From NCBI RefSeq assembly GCF_003633685.1, contig NZ_RBKT01000001.1, positions 5,332,001-5,396,000 of the forward strand: a stretch of 64,000 nt of DNA, read 5' to 3'. This stretch comes from Micromonospora pisi. GTDB taxonomy: Bacteria; Actinomycetota; Actinomycetes; Mycobacteriales; Micromonosporaceae. The notes under the pieces were generated by a model. It made no database searches. It saw only the letters and a program-made list of their open reading frames with translations, and had not been told where the DNA came from. Below, in pieces: positions 9,085 through 18,183 of the stretch (positions are counted from its first letter, which is position 1; every line of letters starts with the position of its first letter). A program made the translations under genes and the position numbers.

Positions 9085-9189
9085 CGTCGATCTCATATGT
9101 GGCCTGGTCAGCTAAGTCACGCTGGCGTTCTCGGTCACAACCGGGGCATCTACCGCCCAGAAGTTATCGGGCCGGGGAAAGATAGAAGG

Positions 9190-10515
9190 GTGAAAAAACG
9201 GATCCTCGTAGTTGGCGCTGGGCACGTCGGGTTGTACGCGGCCCTGCGTCTGTCGAAGAAGCTCCACTCGTGGGAGGCCGAGGTGATGGTGGTTGACCCC
9301 CAACCACACATGACCTATCAGCCGTTCCTGCCCGAGGCGTCCGCGGGCAACATCTCCCCGCGGCACGCGGTGGTTCCGCTGCGCCGGGCGCTGCGGAACT
9401 GCACGATCGTCGCCGGTGAGGTGACCCGGATCGAGCACGCCCGGAAGACAGCGACCGTCCAGCCGATCATCGGACCGGCCCGGGAGATCCCGTACGACCA
9501 CATCATCGTGGCGCCGGGGTCGGTGTCGCGGACCCTGCCGATTCCCGGTCTGCGTGAGCAGGGGATCGGGTTCAAGACCATCGGTGAGGCCATCTACCTG
9601 CGCAACCACGTGCTGGACCGGCTCGACGTGGCGGCCGCCACCGCCGACCCGGTGACCCGGCGCAACGCGTTGACCTTCGTCTTCGTCGGTGGCGGGTACG
9701 CCGGCATCGAGGCTCTGGCCGAGATGGAGGACATGGCCCGGGACGCGCTGAAGTACTACCCGGAGCTCTCGTCGGAGGACATGCGGTGGGTGCTGGTCGA
9801 GGCGACCCTGCGGGTGCTGCCCGAGGTCGACCGTGACATGGGCGCGTACACCGTGCAGCAGTTGCTCAAGCGCAAGATGGACATCCGGCTGGACACCCGG
9901 TTGGAATCCTGCGTGGACGGCGTGGTCAAGCTCTCCGACGGGGACAGCTTCCGGGCTGACACGATCGTCTGGACCGCCGGTGTCAAGCCGTCGCCGATGC
10001 TCGACCAGACCGACCTGCCCCGTGACGAGCGGCGCCGGGTGACCTGTCTGCCGACCCTCCAGGTGGTCGACGGGGACCGGGTGCTGGAGGGGGCGTGGAG
10101 CGCCGGCGACTGTGCGGCGGTGCCGGACCTGACCGGTCCGCCCGGCACGTTCTGCTCACCCAGCGCCCAGCACGCGGTGCGTCAGGCGGCCCAGATGGCC
10201 GACAACATCCGGGCGGTGCTGCGCAGCCGGCTGCCGAAGAACTACAAGCACAAGCACGCGGGCAGCGTGGCGAGCCTCGGGCTGCACAAGGGCGTGGCCC
10301 AGGTGTACGGCATCAAGTTGACCGGCCTGCCGGCCTGGGCCATGCACCGGGCGTACCACCTGAGTCGGATCCCGTCGCTCAACCGCAAGGTCCGGGTGCT
10401 GGTCGACTGGGTGCTCGCCTTCGTCCTGCGCCGTGAGGTGGTCGCTCTGGGCCAGCTGCACGACCCGCGCGAGGAGTTCGTCGAGGCCACCCCGCGCATC
10501 GCCCCCCGCTCCTGA
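9190..10515 (+). CDS. ndh: NAD(P)/FAD-dependent oxidoreductase, type II NADH dehydrogenase (NDH-2)
   Basis: A 441-residue two-dinucleotide-fold flavoprotein. The FAD motif is ILVVGAGHVGLYAALRL at the N-terminus, the NAD(P)H motif is FVFVGGGYAGIEAL near residue 165, and the C-terminal FAD contact is WSAGDCAAVPD. NDH-2 passes electrons from NADH to menaquinone without pumping protons and is bound to the inner membrane face through its C-terminus. GTG 9190 is chosen over ATG 9097: GGGGAAAGA (9174-9182) lies seven bases upstream and the extra 31 residues would precede the FAD fold. The gene is followed by a large palindromic repeat. Confidence 0.9.
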   Translation: MKKRILVVGAGHVGLYAALRLSKKLHSWEAEVMVVDPQPHMTYQPFLPEASAGNISPRHAVVPLRRALRNCTIVAGEVTRIEHARKTATVQPIIGPAREIPYDHIIVAPGSVSRTLPIPGLREQGIGFKTIGEAIYLRNHVLDRLDVAAATADPVTRRNALTFVFVGGGYAGIEALAEMEDMARDALKYYPELSSEDMRWVLVEATLRVLPEVDRDMGAYTVQQLLKRKMDIRLDTRLESCVDGVVKLSDGDSFRADTIVWTAGVKPSPMLDQTDLPRDERRRVTCLPTLQVVDGDRVLEGAWSAGDCAAVPDLTGPPGTFCSPSAQHAVRQAAQMADNIRAVLRSRLPKNYKHKHAGSVASLGLHKGVAQVYGIKLTGLPAWAMHRAYHLSRIPSLNRKVRVLVDWVLAFVLRREVVALGQLHDPREEFVEATPRIAPRS

Positions 10516-10518
10516 GGT

Positions 10519-10572
10519 GTAAGGAAGGGCCCCTTGTTATCGCTTTTTGTATAACAAGGGGCCCTTCCTAAC
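10519..10572. repeat. Palindromic intergenic repeat, copy A
   Basis: A 54-bp near-perfect inverted repeat whose arms contain AAGGAAGGGCCCCTTGTTAT around a 10-bp centre. It lies between the convergent NDH-2 and membrane protein genes and could end transcription from both sides. The reverse complement of this copy differs from copy C (39396-39449) at only three positions, all within the centre. Copy B lies at 30457-30509. Confidence 0.9.
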
Positions 10573-10619
10573 GCTCGGGCCGGGCGTCCCTGTGCCGGGC
10601 GGATGCCGGCACGGGGTGG

Positions 10620-12476
10620 TTAGCGGATCTTCCAGGTCCAGGCGTCGGCGACCCGGGTCGCCGGCCCCAGCAGGCCCTCGAGCGCGGTGCGCAGGCTCTC
10701 GGCCCGGGGTGCGTCGTCGGCCAGGACCACGCAGGAGGCGTTCCAGAAGGCCAGGTCGCCGCGGGCGCGCTGGCGCTGCTCGTCGCTGATCGGGGGCACC
10801 GCGCCGGTCTTCGCGACCTCGGCCAGGAGCGCCGAGGTGGGCTGCTTGTAGGTGCCCATCGACGCCTTGCCGCCGGACGCGTACGGCCCGATGAAGAAGC
10901 CCTCCGGCATGCCGAACTCGTTGTTGGCCGCGGCTGCCCAGCGCATCGCCCATGGTTCCTTCGGCGTCGGCAACGGCACCGGCACCAGTACCCCGCCCGG
11001 GGCGACACAGTCGCGCCAGTGTCCGCCGCTGATGAACGTCGGCAGCGGCGGCCGCGCGGCGGTCGGCAGCGGGGTGGGGAAGATCGGCAGGAGGGCGGCG
11101 GCGGCCAGCGCCGGCACCAGGATCCGGGTCGACCGGACCTCGGCCCGCGACGCCCGGTCGACGGCGAGCACCAGCACCGTCGCGATCAGCGGGATCAGCG
11201 CCAGGGCGAACCGCATCGGCAGTGCGCCGTCCACCACGGGTACGCCGAGCAGCAGCCCGTACGGCCCGGGGAAGCTGGTCCGCTCTCCGTTGATCACCAG
11301 GTCGGGGCCGAGCGAGAGTGCTGCCATCAGCACCCCTGCGGCGGTGACCGCGATCAGTAGCGGGCGCCGTACCCGTTGCTGGAACAGCCAGACCACGGCG
11401 GCGACGGTGACGAGCAGCAGCGGCCAGCCGAGGAAGGTGTTGTACTCGGCCGGTCCGGTGGTGAGCCGGGCGGACGCGTCGCTGCCGGCGAGCGAGAGCG
11501 GTGAGATCGCCGTCCAGCTCGCCAGGTCGGCCGAGAAGTAGTACGGGCTGAACATGCCGTTCGGGACGCTCTGGGGTCCGGCGAACTGGAACCAGAGTGG
11601 GTAGGCCAGGGCGGCTCCGGCCAGCCCGACCGCGATCAGCAGTCCGGTGGCGAATCCCCGCAGCGCCCGCCGGAGGAGTTGCCGGTTCGCGATCCCGTAC
11701 GCGACGGTCATGATGATCAACGTGAGGGCGGTGAGGAAGAGCACCTCCTCGCCGACGAAGACCTGTACGGAGACCGCTGCGGCGAGTCCGATCCCGGAGG
11801 TGACGATCCGGCGTCGGTCCGGCCCGGGTCGGTCCGGCCGGGCGGTCGGGTCGGCGGCCCGGAGCAGTCGTACCACCAGCCAGACGATCACCGGGATCAG
11901 CCAGAGCGCGGTCATGTGCAGGTGGCTGTTGGTCTGGGAGATCATGCCGGGGGCGAAGCCGCAGAAGCCGCCGCCGAGCGCGGCGGCGAGCCGCCGGGCA
12001 CCCAGGACCCGCCGGAAGAGCAGGAACCAGGCGATCGCGGTGACGGCCAGGTTGCCCGCGACCAGCAGGGCGAAGGTCGTCGTCACCCCGAAGACGAGTG
12101 TTACCGGGGCGAAGAGCACTCCCGGGGCGATGATCGTGGTGTTCGCCATCAGGTTCACCCCGTCGGGGGCGTTGAGCCGGTCGCTGAGCAGCCCGAAGTC
12201 GCCGAGCAGGGCCCGGGCGTCGGCAGCCAGGAACCACTCGTAGAGCACCTGGTCCTCGGGGTTGAGCGAGAGCGTACGGGCACCGGGATCGGGCCACATT
12301 CCGCTGGTCAACCATCCGGCCAGGAGCAGGAAGAGAAGGCAGATCCCCAGGTCGGGTAGGTGTGGGCGGATGGCTGCCTGCCACCGGGCCCACCGGGACC
12401 GGGGTACGCCGGCAATGGTGTCCGCTGTGTCCTCGCTAAGTTTGGTGTCCTGCGCTGCGGGGGCTGGGCTGGTCAC
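10620..12476 (-). CDS. Large polytopic membrane protein (GT-C-like, unassigned)
   Basis: A 618-residue protein with about eleven hydrophobic segments through residues 40-520 and an external C-terminal domain of about 130 residues (GHWRDCVAPGGVLVPVPLP onward). The first external loop carries acidic residues (LSLNPEDQVLYEWFLAADAR), as in GT-C glycosyltransferases that use lipid-linked sugars, but I see no decisive motif, so glycosyl transfer is only a suggestion. GTG 12476 is chosen because longer versions would run through the tRNA-Leu gene on the other strand. A -10-like TAGGGT lies eight bases before the start with no strong ribosome site, so the message may be leaderless. Confidence 0.75.
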   Translation of the reverse strand: MTSPAPAAQDTKLSEDTADTIAGVPRSRWARWQAAIRPHLPDLGICLLFLLLAGWLTSGMWPDPGARTLSLNPEDQVLYEWFLAADARALLGDFGLLSDRLNAPDGVNLMANTTIIAPGVLFAPVTLVFGVTTTFALLVAGNLAVTAIAWFLLFRRVLGARRLAAALGGGFCGFAPGMISQTNSHLHMTALWLIPVIVWLVVRLLRAADPTARPDRPGPDRRRIVTSGIGLAAAVSVQVFVGEEVLFLTALTLIIMTVAYGIANRQLLRRALRGFATGLLIAVGLAGAALAYPLWFQFAGPQSVPNGMFSPYYFSADLASWTAISPLSLAGSDASARLTTGPAEYNTFLGWPLLLVTVAAVVWLFQQRVRRPLLIAVTAAGVLMAALSLGPDLVINGERTSFPGPYGLLLGVPVVDGALPMRFALALIPLIATVLVLAVDRASRAEVRSTRILVPALAAAALLPIFPTPLPTAARPPLPTFISGGHWRDCVAPGGVLVPVPLPTPKEPWAMRWAAAANNEFGMPEGFFIGPYASGGKASMGTYKQPTSALLAEVAKTGAVPPISDEQRQRARGDLAFWNASCVVLADDAPRAESLRTALEGLLGPATRVADAWTWKIR

Positions 12477-12577
12477 GGCCTTGACCCTAATGCCGATCGG
12501 TCGACGGGGTGCGCCCGGTGGGCGCCAACCCGCTACCGTGACAGGCACGAGGGTGCGGGTGCCCTCGTGAGCCGCCT

Positions 12578-12661
12578 GCCCGGGTGGTGGAAAGGCAGAC
12601 ACGGCCGCCTTAAAAGCGGCTGCCGCAAGGCATGCGGGTTCGACCCCCGCCCCGGGCACCA
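12578..12661 (+). tRNA. tRNA-Leu (anticodon UAA), bldA-type
   Basis: A complete class II tRNA. The acceptor arms are GCCCGGG and CCCGGGC, the CCA is encoded, the T-arm is GCGGGTTCGACCCCCGC, there is a long variable arm, and the anticodon loop CTTAAAA (anticodon TAA) sits on a GCCGC/GCGGC stem. It reads UUA, the rarest leucine codon at this GC content. In Streptomyces this tRNA is BldA, which controls development and secondary metabolism through TTA-containing genes. In-frame TTA codons in this window occur at 3326, 6029 and 44678. Confidence 0.97.
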
Positions 12662-12772
12662 GCATTTGCCATACCATCTGGGTATCTGAATCCCGCAAAG
12701 TTGGCAAAGACCCACTACCCTTGAGCGCGGCACGGTCTCACCGTGTATCGACCCCCTGAGGGAGGCCTGAAA

Positions 12773-13591
12773 GTGAAGACTTCCAACCCGGTGCTGGCCC
12801 GGCTCGGCCAGGCGGCCGAGCGCGAGCGGGCCGCCGGGTACGCCCCGGCCGGTCCGTACGGGCAGCCCGGCTACGGGCAGCCGTACCCGACGACGGCGGG
12901 AGCCTACCCGGCCGCACCCCCTGCGGTGCAGCCGATGTCCATCGACGATGTTGTGGTCAAGACCGTCACCCTGCTCGGCATCACGGGGGCCTCCGCCACC
13001 GCAGCCTGGCTGCTGGTGCCGGACGCCCTGATGGGCCTGGCCTGGATCGGTGCGCTGGTGGTCGGGCTGGTGCTCGGCCTGGTGATCAGCTTCTCCCGGA
13101 TGGCCAACCCGGCGCTTGTGATCGCCTACGCCGTGGTCGAGGGTGTTCTCGTCGGCGCGGTGAGCAAGGCCTTCGAGTCGCTCTACAACGGCATCGTGCT
13201 CCAGGCGGTGGTCGCCACCTTCGGGGTGTTCTTCCTGATGGCGATCCTCTACCGGGCGAAGGCGATCCGGGCGACGCCCAAGTTCGTCCGTGGCGTCATC
13301 GCCGCGATGGTCGGCCTGTTCGCGGTCATTCTGATCAACCTGGTGCTGTCGCTGTTCGGTTTCGACACCGGCCTGCGTAGTGGTGGCCCGCTGGCGATCG
13401 GCTTCAGCCTGATCTGCATCGTGGTCGCCTCGCTCAGCTTCATCCTGAGCTTCCACGAGGTCGAAGAGGGCGTACGCATGGGCCTTCCCCAGCGTTACTC
13501 CTGGACCGCGGCGTTCGGCATCCTGGTCAGCCTCATCTGGCTCTACTTCGAGGTGCTGCGCCTGATCAGCTACTTCCAGGGTGACGACTGA
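12773..13591 (+). CDS. Bax inhibitor-1/YccA family membrane protein
   Basis: A 272-residue protein beginning MKTSNPVLARLGQAAERER, followed by a glycine/proline/tyrosine-rich segment and seven hydrophobic helices from about residue 65 to the C-terminus. The family includes the bacterial BsYetJ/YccA proteins related to eukaryotic Bax inhibitor-1, which are pH-sensitive calcium leak channels. The conserved acidic residues of the last helices are not obvious by eye. GTG 12773 follows AGGGAGG at good spacing. The gene ends just before a strong hairpin terminator and begins about 110 bp after the tRNA. Confidence 0.9.
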   Translation: MKTSNPVLARLGQAAERERAAGYAPAGPYGQPGYGQPYPTTAGAYPAAPPAVQPMSIDDVVVKTVTLLGITGASATAAWLLVPDALMGLAWIGALVVGLVLGLVISFSRMANPALVIAYAVVEGVLVGAVSKAFESLYNGIVLQAVVATFGVFFLMAILYRAKAIRATPKFVRGVIAAMVGLFAVILINLVLSLFGFDTGLRSGGPLAIGFSLICIVVASLSFILSFHEVEEGVRMGLPQRYSWTAAFGILVSLIWLYFEVLRLISYFQGDD

Positions 13592-13621
13592 CACCTGTCG
13601 CGTCGACCTGATCGAGTCCGC

Positions 13622-13658
13622 CGGACGCCCGCCCCGAGTTTCTCGGGGCGGGCGTCCG
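13622..13658 (+). terminator. Hairpin terminator after the Bax-inhibitor gene
   Basis: A perfect stem of 17 bp (GGACGCCCGCCCCGAG core) with a TTT loop at 13639-13641. There is no U-tract, which is usual for actinobacterial terminators. Confidence 0.8.
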
Positions 13659-13722
13659 CCGTTGCGGTCCAGCCACCGGTCGGGGTCTCGGATCTGGAGC
13701 GCCGGGGCATTAGGGTCGGGGG

Positions 13723-14043
13723 ATGGGTGCGGAGGAGTTGGGTCGGTCGGTCGAGCTGCTGGTCGGTCAGGTGGCGCACTGGATCGGACCCCGGTGGGCC
13801 GCCTCGGCCACGGTCGGCAACGTCTCCCGGGCGGATCTGCTGCACCGGCTGATCCAGCAGCTCGCCAACCTGGCTGCGGACGCCGAGGGCGGACCACGAC
13901 GTACGGTGCCCCGGCTCGACAACGATCTTGCCCTGCCGGACCAGCTTCGGGTGGTCACGGCAGACCTGCTGGCCGCCGCCCCGGCCGCGTCGGTGCTCGC
14001 CGAGGCGGAGGCGGAGGTGACGGCGACCCGCCGTGCCCTGTAG
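13723..14043 (+). CDS. Conserved hypothetical protein, 106 residues
   Basis: A small helical, soluble protein (MGAEELGRSVELLVGQVAHW ... DLLHRLIQQLANLAADAEG ... DQLRVVTADLLAAAPAASVLAEA). It has a GGGGG stretch just before ATG 13723 and third-position GC typical of real genes. A TTAGGG -10-like box lies at 13709. I recognise no domain. It is convergent with the thiolase gene, with only 36 bp between them. Confidence 0.7.
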   Translation: MGAEELGRSVELLVGQVAHWIGPRWAASATVGNVSRADLLHRLIQQLANLAADAEGGPRRTVPRLDNDLALPDQLRVVTADLLAAAPAASVLAEAEAEVTATRRAL

Positions 14044-14079
14044 GGCCAGGCAGGTCGAGACCGTCCACCGCGTGCCGGA

Positions 14080-15342
14080 CTAGCTGAGCCGTTCCAGGAT
14101 CAGGGCCATGCCCTGACCGCCGCCGACGCACATCGTCTCCAGGCCGATGCTCTTGTCGTGCCAGCGCATCGAGTTGATCAGGGTGCCGGTGATCCGCGCC
14201 CCGGTCATCCCGAAGGGGTGGCCGACCGCGATTGCTCCGCCCATCACGTTCAGCTTCTCGAGCGGGATGTCCAACTCCCGGTACGAGGGGATCACCTGGG
14301 CGGCGAACGCCTCGTTGATCTCGACCAGGTCGACGTCGTCGATGGTCATGCCGGCCCGTCGCAGCGCTTGCCGGGACGCCTCGACCGGCCCGAGCCCCAT
14401 GATCTCCGGGGAGAGCCCGGTGACCCCGGTGGCGACGATCCGGGCCAGCGGAGTGATGCCGAGGTCACGGGCGCGCTGCTCGCTCATCACGATCACCGCC
14501 GCCGCGCCGTCGTTCAACGGGCAGCAGTTGCCGGCGGTGATCCTGCCGTCGGGGCGGAACACCGGCTTGAGACCGGCCACCGCCTCCATCGTCACCCCGG
14601 CACGGGGTCCGTCGTCGGTGCTCACCAACTCGCCCGAGGGGAGCTTCACCGGTGTGATCTCGCGGGACCAGAAGCCGGCGGCGATCGCCTGTTCGGCGAG
14701 GTTCTGGCTGCGTACGCCGAACTCGTCCATTTCGGCGCGGGTGACGTCGTACACCTGGGCCAGGTTTTCCGCGGTCTGCCCCATGGACAGGTAGATGTCG
14801 GGCAGTGCGCCGCCCAGCCGGGGGTCGGTCCAGTGCTCGGCACCGGCCTCGGTACGGGCCGCGGACCGGGCCCGGGCATCGGCGAAGCGCGGGTTCTGCC
14901 AGCCGCCGCCGACCAGGGCCTGGGCCTCCGGGGGCAGGCCGTCCGAGCTGCCGCGACTGAAGCGTGACACGCATTCGACGCCGGCCGAGACGAAGACGTC
15001 GCCCTCACCGGCCGCGATCGCGTGGAAGGCCATCCGGGTGGTCTGCAGCGACGAGGCGCAGTAGCGGGTCACGGTTGCCGCCGGCAGGGTGTCCAGGCCG
15101 AGCAGGGTGGCCACCACCCGGCCCATGTTGAAGCCCTGCTCGCCGCCGGGCAGACCGCAACCGAGGTAGAGGTCGTCGATCTGGGTGGGGTCGAGTTGAG
15201 GTACCTGGTCGAGCGCGGCCTGGACGATGGTGGCGGCGAGGTCGTCCGGCCGCAGGTCGCGCAGCGAGCCCTTGCCGGCGCGGCCGATCGGGGAACGGGC
15301 GGTGGCGACGATGACGGCGGTGCGGGAGGGATCGGTCGACAT
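14080..15342 (-). CDS. Acetyl-CoA C-acyltransferase (thiolase)
   Basis: A 420-residue thiolase that condenses or cleaves acyl-CoA and acetyl-CoA, as in fatty acid beta-oxidation. The nucleophilic cysteine is Cys95 in RYCASSLQT, the histidine lies in GHPFGMTGAR, and the second cysteine is in the C-terminal CVGGGQGMALILE. The NEAFAAQ motif is present. Length is normal. The start ATG 15342 gives the expected MSTDPSRTAVIVATARSPIG N-terminus. Its position before SGNH hydrolases and cbs recalls fadA3 (Rv1074c) in mycobacteria, from memory. Confidence 0.93.
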   Translation of the reverse strand: MSTDPSRTAVIVATARSPIGRAGKGSLRDLRPDDLAATIVQAALDQVPQLDPTQIDDLYLGCGLPGGEQGFNMGRVVATLLGLDTLPAATVTRYCASSLQTTRMAFHAIAAGEGDVFVSAGVECVSRFSRGSSDGLPPEAQALVGGGWQNPRFADARARSAARTEAGAEHWTDPRLGGALPDIYLSMGQTAENLAQVYDVTRAEMDEFGVRSQNLAEQAIAAGFWSREITPVKLPSGELVSTDDGPRAGVTMEAVAGLKPVFRPDGRITAGNCCPLNDGAAAVIVMSEQRARDLGITPLARIVATGVTGLSPEIMGLGPVEASRQALRRAGMTIDDVDLVEINEAFAAQVIPSYRELDIPLEKLNVMGGAIAVGHPFGMTGARITGTLINSMRWHDKSIGLETMCVGGGQGMALILERLS

Positions 15343-15468
15343 GGCTCTAACTTAACCGGCGGGTAACTTGTTGCGGAAGTGAGCGCCGCTGTGACCAATT
15401 TGGCCCGTCACGGCGAAACGAGGTCCGGAACGGGCCGCAGTCGCCGTCCGGAAACCGGCCCGCGGCGG

Positions 15469-16311
15469 TCAGTGCTGACGGGTGACCGCCGCTGCTTCCG
15501 CCACCGCCGGCAGCAGGGCGTGCGCCCAGACCCGGTACCCGTCCGCCGACGGGTGGTAGCCGTCATGGCAGAGCGTGCCGGCGTCGGCCCGGAAGACCGG
15601 CCCGGTCTCGGCACCGAGGTCGACCGCGACCCCGCCCGCTTCGAGTACGGCACGGGCCTGCGCCTTCGCGGTACGTCGACCGAGCAGACCGGCGATCTGC
15701 CGGAGCGGCGGTGCGAGGGCGCGTACCGCCCCGAGGTCCGGGCAGGTGCCGACGACGACCTCCACCCCGGCGTTGCGCAGTCGGCGTACGGCGGCGCCGA
15801 GGTAGGAGGCGGTCTCACCGGTACGGCGTAGCGCCGTCACGTCGTTGGCCCCGATCAGGATCACCGCCACGTCCGGGCGTTCGCCGAGCAGTGCCCGCGC
15901 CACCTGGGTGGCCAGGTCGGTGGCCCGGGAGCCGGAGACACCCACGCTGGAGAGGTGGACCAGTCGTTGCCCCTGCGCCGCCATGGTCCCGCCGCCGATG
16001 CCGGCGCCCTCGGAGAGCAGCCAGGCGAGCTGGCCGCCGACGGTGTCCCGGAGCCGGTTGACGCCGACCCCGAGCGCTGCCGAGTCGCCGAGCAGGACCA
16101 GTCGCAGTGGTGCCGCACCGGTCCGGCCGACCACCGAGCGCAGCGCCAATCCCAGTTCCGGTTCGGCGTACCGGCGGTTGCGGGCCAGCACGACCTCGCC
16201 GGCGAGCACGGCCGCCCCGCCGACCGTACCGGCGACGAGCGTGATCGCGGCGGCCCGGCCGATCCGGCCCGCGATACCGCCCCGACGGCGCCCGGTCCTG
16301 CTCGCTGTCAT
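15469..16311 (-). CDS. SGNH/GDSL-type hydrolase, membrane anchored (second of tandem pair)
   Basis: A 280-residue protein. An arginine-rich start and a hydrophobic helix (about 18-42) anchor it, so the hydrolase domain should be outside the membrane. Block I is LVLLGDSAALGVG, the block III asparagine is in ILIGANDVTAL, and the block V Asp/His pair is in HDGYHPSADGY, so the Ser-Asp-His set is complete. ATG 16311 overlaps the upstream paralogue's stop (ATGA). Natural substrates of such actinobacterial esterases are usually unknown; lipids or acylated wall sugars are possible. Confidence 0.88.
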   Translation of the reverse strand: MTASRTGRRRGGIAGRIGRAAAITLVAGTVGGAAVLAGEVVLARNRRYAEPELGLALRSVVGRTGAAPLRLVLLGDSAALGVGVNRLRDTVGGQLAWLLSEGAGIGGGTMAAQGQRLVHLSSVGVSGSRATDLATQVARALLGERPDVAVILIGANDVTALRRTGETASYLGAAVRRLRNAGVEVVVGTCPDLGAVRALAPPLRQIAGLLGRRTAKAQARAVLEAGGVAVDLGAETGPVFRADAGTLCHDGYHPSADGYRVWAHALLPAVAEAAAVTRQH

Positions 16312-17489
16312 GCTCGCTCCTCCACTGTGGATGACGTCGCTCCGGTCGCCGCCGACTTCTCGCCGTGCCCTGTTTCCGGTCCACCCGCGACCGGCCCGGG
16401 TCCGGGCGCCGCCGGCTCCGTTCCGCTTGTTGTGGGCCCAGTGTCCCGCGCCGTCGGCTGTGGGCCACGCGCCGCCGGCTCCTCGCCGCGCTGGTGGCCG
16501 AACCAGGCGCGGCGGCGGCGCAACTGCGCCCAGCGACCGGCGGGCCCGCGTTCCCGGCCGCCGACCTCCGCACCGCTGACCTCCGTACCGGCGTTGCGGG
16601 CGGCCTCGTGCGCGGCGGCCGGCAACGACCGGACCCCCTCGCCCGCGGCGAGCGGCGGACGCTGCTCCTCGGTGACGCCGAGCGCCATCAGTACGGTCGG
16701 CAACAGTGCCGCGGCGGCGACCGCGTACCCCTCGGCCGACGGGTGGAAGCGGTCCCAGGCGAACATCCGGGCGGGCTCGGCGGCGAACCGGGGCCCGAGC
16801 AGGTCGCCCAGGGAGACCGTGGCCCCGCCGGCCTCGACCACCGCCACGGTCTGCGCGGCGGCGAGTTGCCGGCTCCACCGCCGGGCCAGCCAGCGCAGCG
16901 GGGGTTTGATGGGTCGGATCGCGCCCAGGTCGGGGCAGGTGCCGACGACCACCTGGGCGCCGGCGCCGCGCAGCTCACGGACCGCGTCGACCAGATAGCG
17001 TACGGCGATCGACAACGGTGTACGGGCGGTCACGTCGTTTCCGCCGACCAGGATCACGGCCAGGTCCGGCTGCTGTTCCAGGGCCGCTTCCACCTGCGGG
17101 GCGAGGCCGGCGGACCGACTGCCCACCACCGCGTACCGGTGCAGTCGGACCGGTCGGCGCAGTCGGCGCGAGACGCCGGTCGCGAGGAGGGCACCCGGGG
17201 TCTCCCGTGGGCGGTGCACGCCGTACCCGGCGGCGGAGGAGTCACCGAGTATGACCATGGTCAGGGGCTTGCCCGGGAACCGGGCCCCGTACACCCCGTC
17301 ACCACGCGGCGGCGGCGCCTCCGCGAGCGGTATGACCCGTCGGGCCTGCCGGGCCTGACCGATCAGCACTCCCCACGCCGCCACCGTGGTCGCCGCGGTG
17401 ACGCCGGCACCGATGATGGTCAGCTTGGCGATCCGGCGCGCGCGGCGCCACGGCGCCCGTTCCCGCGCCACCGAACCGGCCGTACTCAT
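16308..17489 (-). CDS. SGNH/GDSL-type hydrolase with C-terminal tail (first of tandem pair)
   Basis: A 393-residue paralogue of the following gene. It has an N-terminal membrane helix (about 22-46), block I MVILGDSSAAGYG, the block III motif ILVGGNDVTAR and the block V motif WDRFHPSAEGY. Both proteins share VVVGTCPDLGA and the same spacing of blocks, showing an old tandem duplication. Unlike its partner it continues for about 110 residues of low-complexity Pro/Glu/Ala/Thr sequence. ATG 17489 follows GGGGGG at workable spacing. The two genes overlap by 4 bp. Confidence 0.87.
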   Translation of the reverse strand: MSTAGSVARERAPWRRARRIAKLTIIGAGVTAATTVAAWGVLIGQARQARRVIPLAEAPPPRGDGVYGARFPGKPLTMVILGDSSAAGYGVHRPRETPGALLATGVSRRLRRPVRLHRYAVVGSRSAGLAPQVEAALEQQPDLAVILVGGNDVTARTPLSIAVRYLVDAVRELRGAGAQVVVGTCPDLGAIRPIKPPLRWLARRWSRQLAAAQTVAVVEAGGATVSLGDLLGPRFAAEPARMFAWDRFHPSAEGYAVAAAALLPTVLMALGVTEEQRPPLAAGEGVRSLPAAAHEAARNAGTEVSGAEVGGRERGPAGRWAQLRRRRAWFGHQRGEEPAARGPQPTARDTGPTTSGTEPAAPGPGPVAGGPETGHGEKSAATGATSSTVEERA

Positions 17490-17723
17490 CAAGCGCCCCC
17501 CGCCTACGCGGTCATCCTGCGGCCTCCGAGGCTATCGCGGTGGGTCCTCCCGCGCTGTCATGGTTCCGGCTCCCGGCGACCCGGCCGGCGGCACCGGTCG
17601 TCCTCCCTGTCCCTCATCGGGGTGTTCTGCACCTCTGTGCCCTGGTGGGCGCCCTGCCCGGTTCCCGGTCCTGGAAAGGATGTCGCCCCCATGTGCATCA
17701 TGGGCGGAAGGAGGGTGCGGACA

Positions 17724-18080
17724 ATGGCAAAGACACTGAAGCGGACGGCGGCATTCGCGGCGCTGGCCCGGGCACTGACATCCGGGTCGCGGGGCGGCCC
17801 GTCGCTCGGCGCCCGGCTGGCCGCGATACCCCGGATGATCCGCGCGACCGCGCGCGGCGAGTACGACGGCGGCCTGCGACTGGCGCTGATGGCGGCGGCG
17901 ACCGCGTATGTGGCGTCCCCGATCGACTTCGCCCCGGAACTGCTGCTGGCCGTCTTCGGCCTGGCCGACGACGCGCTGATGGTGACCTGGCTGGCCGGGA
18001 GCGTGCTCGCCGAGACCGAGCGTTACCTGCTCTGGGAGGCGCGTCGGGACAGCGTGATCCCCGGTCACGTGGTGCCCTGA
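17724..18080 (+). CDS. DUF1232 domain membrane protein
   Basis: A 118-residue protein with the DUF1232 core: ALMAAATAYVASPIDFAPELL followed by GLADDALMVTWLAGSVLAE. The SPIDFxPE and DD motifs are the family signature. It has one or two weakly hydrophobic helices and is probably membrane associated. ATG 17724 has AAGGAGG close upstream; an earlier ATG at 17691 overlaps that site. It is divergent from the SGNH pair, and the 234 bp between them hold their promoters. Function of the family is unknown. Confidence 0.85.
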   Translation: MAKTLKRTAAFAALARALTSGSRGGPSLGARLAAIPRMIRATARGEYDGGLRLALMAAATAYVASPIDFAPELLLAVFGLADDALMVTWLAGSVLAETERYLLWEARRDSVIPGHVVP

Positions 18081-18183
18081 CGGCACGTAGGCTGGCCTCG
18101 CAGCCATGGGGGCTGACCTGGTACAGCCACGGACCACCGCCCGGCCACGAGCCGAGGCCGGCCACGCGGAAAGGCACAGTGAA

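Noticed and set aside
10519-10572. Copy A as an ordinary rho-independent terminator only
   Set aside because: The near-identical inverted copy at 39.4 kb in another context is not expected of an ordinary terminator.
12477-12707. N-terminal extension of the membrane protein upstream of 12476
   Set aside because: It would run through the tRNA-Leu gene on the other strand and has the composition of an antisense tRNA translation.
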